This document shows positions 59,456 through 64,000 of a DNA stretch of 64,000 nucleotides, one piece after another. Below the pieces are notes generated by a model, which was not told the DNA's origin, ran no database searches, and saw nothing but the letters and a program-made list of their open reading frames with translations. Origin of the DNA: Streptomyces flavotricini (GTDB taxonomy: Bacteria; Actinomycetota; Actinomycetes; Streptomycetales; Streptomycetaceae); contig NZ_JAINUL010000001.1 in NCBI RefSeq assembly GCF_020639365.1, positions 6,497,057 through 6,561,056 on the forward strand, in the 5' to 3' direction. Position numbers and translations under genes: made by a program. Each line of letters opens with the position of its first letter. Position 1 is the first letter of the stretch.

Positions 59456-61584
59456 TACGCGGCCCTCCTGTGGGTGTCTGATGCGGTGCGTACGTTCTTC
59501 ACGAGCCCGGCCAGCGAGTCGGCCCGCAGCCCGTCGAGCGTGACGGCGGGCCCGCCGAGGTCGCCGGCCAGTACGCCGGCCAGCCCCAGCCGGACCGGCC
59601 CCGACTCGCAGTCCACGACCACCGACGCGACGCCTTGGGCCTGGAGCAGCCGGGCGCTGCGGCACGCGAGCGCGCGCGGGTCGCCGGTGGCGGAACCGGT
59701 GGATCCACTCGTGCCGGCCGAACCGGCCGAGGTGGCCCGCCCATCGGTGACGACCACGAGCAGCGGGCGGCGGCTGGGATCGCGCAGCCGCTCGATCCGC
59801 AGCACCTCGTGGGCCTTGAGCAGGCCGGCGGCGAGCGGGGTGCGCCCGCCCGTCGGCAGCTGTTCGAGCCGGACCGCGGCCGCGTCCACCGAGGAGGTGG
59901 GCGGCAGCGCCAGCTCGGCGGCAGAGCCGCGGAAGGTGATCAGACCGACCTTGTCCCGGCGCTGGTAGGCGTCCAGCAGCAGCGACAGCACCGCGCCCTT
60001 GACCGCGCTCATGCGCTGCCGGGCCGCCATCGAGCCGGAGGCGTCGACCACGAAGAGGACCAGGTTGCCCTCGCGGCCCTCCCGGGTGGCCTGGCGCAGG
60101 TCGTCCTTGCGGACGACGAGCCCGCGCCCGGTGCGCCCGCGCGCCTTCTGGTGCGGGGCGGCGGCCTGGACGGTCGCGGCGAGGTGCAGCTTCGTCAGCT
60201 GGCCGCGGGGGCGCTGGGCGCCGGTGGTCCGGCCGTGCGCGGTACGGGCGCGCGAGCGACGCCCGGACGCGCCCTCGCCGAGGCCGGGCACGCTGAGCGT
60301 CTTGGTCCGGAACGGCTCGGCGGCCCGTACGGCGGCCTGCTCGGGCGTGGCGCCGTCCTGCGAGGCGGGCTGGGGGGCGGGGGAGTCGGGGGTCTCCGGC
60401 GCGTCGTCCGGGGCGGGGGCCTCGGGGGCCTCGGGGGCCTGCGGCGCCTCGGGTCCGCCCTGCGGGGGGACACCGCCGCCCCCGCCGTCCGGGCCGCCGT
60501 CTTCCGGGCCGCCGTCGTCCGGACCCTCGGGCTCCGGGTCCGGCTCCGGGTCGGGCTCGTCTTGCGGCTCCTCGTCGGGGAACCGGTCCAGGATCTCGTC
60601 GAGCTTGTCCTCGTCGAGACCGGGCGCGTCGAAGGGGTTGCGGCGCCGCCGGTGGGGGAGCGCCAGCAGCGCGGCCTGCCGCACGTCCTCCTTGCGCACG
60701 TCGCTCCGCCCGGCCCAGGCGGCCAGTGCGGTCGCGGTACGGGCCATCACGATGTCGGCGCGCATGCCGTCGACCTCGAAGCCGGCGCAGGTCGCGGCGA
60801 TCTGGAGCAGGGAGGCGTCGCCGAGGCGGACCTTCGGGAGCAGGGCGCGGGCGGCCACGACACGGGCGCGCACGTCCTGTTCCTCACCGCTCCACCGGGT
60901 GGCGAAGGCGGCCGGGTCGTCCTCGTACGCGAGCCGGCGGCGCACCACCTCGACGCGCTGGGCGGGCTCGCGGGAGGCCGCCACCTCGACGGTGAGCCCG
61001 AACCGGTCCAGGAGCTGCGGGCGGAGCTCGCCCTCCTCGGGGTTCATGGTGCCGACGAGCAGGAAGCGGGCGGCGTGGCGTACGGAGACGCCCTCGCGCT
61101 CGACGTAGGAGGCGCCCATCGCGGCGGCGTCGAGGAGGAGGTCGATGAGGTGGTCGTGGAGGAGGTTGACCTCGTCGACGTACAGGATCCCGCGGTGCGC
61201 GTCGGCGAGCAGGCCGGGCTCGAAGGCCTTCACGCCTTCGGCGAGGGCCCGTTCGATGTCGAGGGCGCCGACGAGGCGGTCCTCCGAGGCGCCGACGGGC
61301 AGCTCGACCATGCGCGCGGGCCGGGCGGTCCCGGGGCCCTGCTCGTGGGGTCCGTCGGGGCAGGCGGGGTCGGGGGCGCCGGGAGCGCAGGAGAACCGGC
61401 AGCCGGGGACGACGTCGACCTGCGGCAGCAGCGCGGACAGCGCGCGGACGGCCGTGGACTTCGCGGTCCCCTTCTCGCCGCGCACGAGGACCCCGCCGAC
61501 CGCCGGGCTCACGGCGTTGAGCAGGAGCGCCAGCCGCAGGTCGCTCTGGCCGACCACTGCGGTGAACGGGTAGGGCGTGCTCAT
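59455..61584 (-). CDS. Putative cobaltochelatase subunit (AAA+ and VWA domains, ChlI-ChlD type)
   Basis: A 709-residue fusion of a magnesium-chelatase I-like AAA+ ATPase and a D-like von Willebrand A domain, expected to work with CobN in inserting cobalt. Walker A RGEKGTAKST is at residues 35-44 and Walker B GILYVDEVNLL at 132-142, followed by the sensor MNPEEGELRPQLLDRFGL. A long acidic, Pro-rich linker (about residues 330-410) leads to the VWA domain with the MIDAS motif VDASGSMAARQ. CobN itself is not in the window. The gene is one base from cobO and 76 bases from cobQ. Confidence 0.9.
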   Translation of the reverse strand: MSTPYPFTAVVGQSDLRLALLLNAVSPAVGGVLVRGEKGTAKSTAVRALSALLPQVDVVPGCRFSCAPGAPDPACPDGPHEQGPGTARPARMVELPVGASEDRLVGALDIERALAEGVKAFEPGLLADAHRGILYVDEVNLLHDHLIDLLLDAAAMGASYVEREGVSVRHAARFLLVGTMNPEEGELRPQLLDRFGLTVEVAASREPAQRVEVVRRRLAYEDDPAAFATRWSGEEQDVRARVVAARALLPKVRLGDASLLQIAATCAGFEVDGMRADIVMARTATALAAWAGRSDVRKEDVRQAALLALPHRRRRNPFDAPGLDEDKLDEILDRFPDEEPQDEPDPEPDPEPEGPDDGGPEDGGPDGGGGGVPPQGGPEAPQAPEAPEAPAPDDAPETPDSPAPQPASQDGATPEQAAVRAAEPFRTKTLSVPGLGEGASGRRSRARTAHGRTTGAQRPRGQLTKLHLAATVQAAAPHQKARGRTGRGLVVRKDDLRQATREGREGNLVLFVVDASGSMAARQRMSAVKGAVLSLLLDAYQRRDKVGLITFRGSAAELALPPTSSVDAAAVRLEQLPTGGRTPLAAGLLKAHEVLRIERLRDPSRRPLLVVVTDGRATSAGSAGTSGSTGSATGDPRALACRSARLLQAQGVASVVVDCESGPVRLGLAGVLAGDLGGPAVTLDGLRADSLAGLVKNVRTASDTHRRAA

Positions 61585-61660
61585 GCGATGCCTCTCTTGG
61601 TGCGGGTACGGGTCTGCGTGCGCGGGCCGGCGGCGGAATCCGCCCGCGGGGCCCGGGCCG

Positions 61661-63244
61661 TCACGGTGCGCCCGGGGGGAGGAAGGGGAGGCCCGCGGGG
61701 GCGCCGCCCTCGATCAGGCGGAGCAGGGCGTCGGTGTCCGCGTGCTCGGCGATCAGATCGCCCAGCAGGTCCAGCTGCTGCTCCCGCAGCGCACCGAAGG
61801 ACGTGTCGGGCGCCGGGACGAAGCGGCGGCCCGAGGCCACCGCCACCTCGCGGAGGAACGCCCGCCGGAAGCCGTCCGACTCCAGCGAGCCGTGCCAGTG
61901 CGTGCCCCACACCGAACCGACGCGGCAGCCGTCCAGGAACGGCTCCCCGCCGAGCACCTCGGCCACCCCGTGGTGGATCTCGTACCCGTCGACCGCCTCG
62001 CCGAGCGCGGTCCCCGAGGGCCGCTCCAGGGTCTTCTCGCGCTCGAAGCGGATCCGCACCGGCAGCAGCCCCAGCCCGGTCACCGAGCCCGCCCGCGATT
62101 CGACCTCGTCCTCGATGTGCTCGCCGAGCACCTGGAAGCCGCCGCAGATGCCCAGCACCGGCCGGCCCTCAGCGGCCCGCCGCAGCAGCGCGTCCGCGAG
62201 GCCGCGCTCGCGCAGCCACTGGAGGGCCTTGACCGTGCCCCGGGTGCCCGGCACCACGACCAGGTCCGCGTCGGCCAGTTCCTCGGCCCGGTCCACGAAC
62301 CGCACCACCACGCCCGGCTCCGCCGCCAGCGCGTCGACGTCCGTGAAGTTCGACATCAGCGGCACCGCGCACACCGCGACCCGCAGCACGTCCTCGCCGA
62401 CCGGCGGGGCCACCACCGACTCGCGCACCGCGCCCCGCAGGGAGACCCGGAGCCCGTCCTCCTCGTCGATGCCCAGCCCGTGCCGGAAGGGCAGGACGCC
62501 GTACGTCCCCCGCCCGGTCAGGGAGCGCAGCATCTCCATGCCGGGCTCCAGCAGGGACACGTCGCCGCGGAACTTGTTGACCATGTATCCGGCGATCAGC
62601 GACTGGTCCTCCGGTGACAGCAGCGCCGTCGTCCCGAAGAACGAGGCGAAGACCCCGCCCCGGTCGATGTCCCCGACCACGACCACCGGGAACCGCGCGG
62701 CCCGCGCGATGCCCATGTTCACGATGTCCGTCCGGCGCAGGTTGATCTCGGCCGGACTGCCCGCCCCTTCGCAGATCACGGCGTCATACGTGCCCCGCAG
62801 CTGCTCCAGGCAGTCCGTGACGACCCCGAGGAGCTGTTCCTGCCTGCCCCCGTGCAGCGCCTTCCCGGGGGACACCGCGCCCGATTGCGGCTGCGCCGCG
62901 GGCCCGACCCCCCCGAAGAACCCGCGCGCGCTCATCTCGCCCACCGGCTTGCCCAGCAGCACCACCTGGCTGCTGCGGTCGCTGCCGGGCTTGAGCAGCA
63001 CCGGGTTCATCAGCGCCGTCGGCTCCACGCGCGCCGCCTGCGCCTGCATCGCCTGCGCGCGCCCGATCTCGGCGCCCTCGCGGGTCACGAAGGAGTTCAG
63101 CGACATGTTCTGCGCCTTGAAGGGCGCCACCTTCACGCCCTGCCGGGCCAGCCAGCGGCAGATTCCCGCCGTGACCACGCTCTTGCCCGCGTCCGATGTG
63201 GTGCCGGCGACCAGGAGTCCCCCGCCGAGCTTCCCGCCGCTCAT
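61661..63244 (-). CDS. cobQ: Cobyric acid synthase
   Basis: Amidates the remaining four side chains b, d, e and g of adenosylcobyrinic acid diamide. It has 527 residues. The N-terminal synthetase domain shows LLVAGTTSDAGKSVVTAGICRWL, APFKAQNMSLNS and CEGAGSPAEINLR; the C-terminal GATase domain shows the Cys nucleophile in VLGICGGFQVLGE and the catalytic His in VWGTHWHGSLE. It overlaps the upstream cbiB stop by four bases. Confidence 0.96.
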   Translation of the reverse strand: MSGGKLGGGLLVAGTTSDAGKSVVTAGICRWLARQGVKVAPFKAQNMSLNSFVTREGAEIGRAQAMQAQAARVEPTALMNPVLLKPGSDRSSQVVLLGKPVGEMSARGFFGGVGPAAQPQSGAVSPGKALHGGRQEQLLGVVTDCLEQLRGTYDAVICEGAGSPAEINLRRTDIVNMGIARAARFPVVVVGDIDRGGVFASFFGTTALLSPEDQSLIAGYMVNKFRGDVSLLEPGMEMLRSLTGRGTYGVLPFRHGLGIDEEDGLRVSLRGAVRESVVAPPVGEDVLRVAVCAVPLMSNFTDVDALAAEPGVVVRFVDRAEELADADLVVVPGTRGTVKALQWLRERGLADALLRRAAEGRPVLGICGGFQVLGEHIEDEVESRAGSVTGLGLLPVRIRFEREKTLERPSGTALGEAVDGYEIHHGVAEVLGGEPFLDGCRVGSVWGTHWHGSLESDGFRRAFLREVAVASGRRFVPAPDTSFGALREQQLDLLGDLIAEHADTDALLRLIEGGAPAGLPFLPPGAP

Positions 63245-64000
63245 CCGCGTCCCTTCCGTATGCCGTGCGACACCGCACAGCGCAGTGCCACACACGCCCC
63301 CAGAGCCAGCCACGTCACCTGACGCGACAGCCGGACCGCGCGTTCGATGTCGGACACCTGCACGGGCCGCCCCGCCCCGCCGTTCAGCACGGCCCGGTGC
63401 TCGACCCGTCCCCCGTACGCCAGGGTGCCCCCCAGCCGCACGCCGAGCGCCCCCGCGAAGGAGGCCTCCACGGGGCCGGCGTTCGGGCTCGGGTGCGCGG
63501 CGGCGTCCGCGCGCCAGGCCCGTACGGCTCCCCGCCGGTCGGGCCCGGCCAGTACGGCGGCCAGCGCGGTCAGCCGGGCGCCCGGCCAGCCCGCGAGGTC
63601 GTCCAGCCGGGCCGAGGCCCACCCGTAGCGCAGGTGGCGCGGCGACTTGTGGCCGACCATGGCGTCCAGGGTGTTCACGGCGCGGAACGCCAGCAGCCCG
63701 GGGACACCGGCGGCGGCGCCCCACACCAGGGCCCCGACCACCGCGTCGGAGGTGTTCTCGGCGACCGACTCCACGACGGCGCGGGCCATCTGCTGCTCGT
63801 CCAGGGCCTGCGGATCGCGCCCGCACAGGTGCGGCAGCCGCTCGCGGGCCACCTCTGCGTCCCCGGCGGCGAGCGCGCCGCCGATGGCGCGGGCCTCCCG
63901 GCCCAGCGAGGTGCCGCCGACGACGGCCCAGGTGGCCGCGGCGGTCAGGGCGACACGGGCGGCCGCGGGCCGGGAGCGCACGGCGCGGGCGCCCAGCGCG
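63241..64000 (-). CDS. cbiB: Adenosylcobinamide-phosphate synthase, C-terminal part (5' end outside window)
   Basis: Membrane enzyme that joins aminopropanol or its phosphate to cobyric acid (CbiB in salmonella nomenclature, CobD in pseudomonas). About 253 residues are visible and the N-terminus lies beyond base 64000. Characteristic text is VESVAENTSDAVVGALVWGAAAGVPGLLAFRAVNTLDAMVGHK, then YGWASARLDDLAGWPGARLTA and the late AHPSPNAGPVEASFAGALGVRLGG. The stop overlaps the cobQ ATG by four bases, so it is the upstream gene of the same operon. Confidence 0.93.
   Translation of the reverse strand, partial: ALGARAVRSRPAAARVALTAAATWAVVGGTSLGREARAIGGALAAGDAEVARERLPHLCGRDPQALDEQQMARAVVESVAENTSDAVVGALVWGAAAGVPGLLAFRAVNTLDAMVGHKSPRHLRYGWASARLDDLAGWPGARLTALAAVLAGPDRRGAVRAWRADAAAHPSPNAGPVEASFAGALGVRLGGTLAYGGRVEHRAVLNGGAGRPVQVSDIERAVRLSRQVTWLALGACVALRCAVSHGIRKGRG

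Noticed and set aside
63244..63826. N-terminal extension of cobQ
   Set aside because: It overlaps cbiB; the cobQ family sequence begins at ATG 63244, where an ATGA overlap is present.

Overview
The window is chromosomal DNA of a high-GC actinomycete, almost certainly Streptomyces. The signs are about 70% GC with strong third-position GC bias, many GTG starts, many stop/start overlaps (ATGA, GTGA), long GC-rich stem-loop terminators without U-tracts, an LAETG-anchored surface protein, and a gene order (gap-pgk-tpiA-secG, pgi, pentose-phosphate genes, ctaB/ctaA, suf operon, dapD, later cob genes) that I know from the Streptomyces core chromosome. I see no insertion sequence, prophage, CRISPR array, rRNA or tRNA.

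Layout. 1-8 kb: the end of a secreted M14 carboxypeptidase, then gap, pgk, tpiA, secG, an RbpA-family RNA polymerase-binding protein and pgi, all on +. 8-14.7 kb: the pentose-phosphate operon on - (tkt, tal, zwf, opcA, pgl). 14.9-18.5 kb: ctaB (+) and ctaA (-), the two haem A synthesis steps, flank a small unknown protein and an amidohydrolase-like protein. 18.5-21.5 kb: a TPR-like protein and a two-gene ABC exporter (-). 21.8-28.4 kb: the complete SUF iron-sulfur operon (sufR-B-D-Rieske ferredoxin-C-S-U-T), with a palindrome across the sufR start that is probably the SufR operator. 28.6-44 kb: more variable genes. These include a secreted protein, a HxlR regulator fused to a peroxiredoxin and divergent from an MFS exporter, dapD, a secreted nuclease and a Tat-exported PhoX phosphatase (each with PHO-box-like repeats upstream), a double TerD-domain protein, and an IclR regulator divergent from an aldehyde dehydrogenase. 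44-50 kb: a membrane protein, a two-component system, a class B penicillin-binding protein, an acetyltransferase and a DsbA/FrnE-type protein. 50-55 kb: an aminotransferase/amidohydrolase divergon, an LAETG-anchored surface protein and a CapA-like protein. 55-64 kb: cobalamin genes on - (cbiB, cobQ, an AAA+/VWA chelatase subunit, cobO, cobB, and a CbiG-CobC fusion), interrupted by a ZIP-type transporter on +.

How they work together. The first 14.7 kb encode lower glycolysis and the oxidative and non-oxidative pentose-phosphate pathway, with OpcA as the expected activator of Zwf. The suf operon builds Fe-S clusters and should be autoregulated by the Fe-S sensor SufR. CtaB and CtaA supply haem A for the aa3 oxidase. 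The cob genes cover the late corrin steps (cobalt insertion, a,c-amidation, adenosylation, side-chain amidation, aminopropanol attachment). The most unusual item is the HxlR-peroxiredoxin fusion with two clean palindromes in its divergent promoter region: a candidate single-polypeptide redox sensor, peroxidase and regulator controlling an efflux pump.
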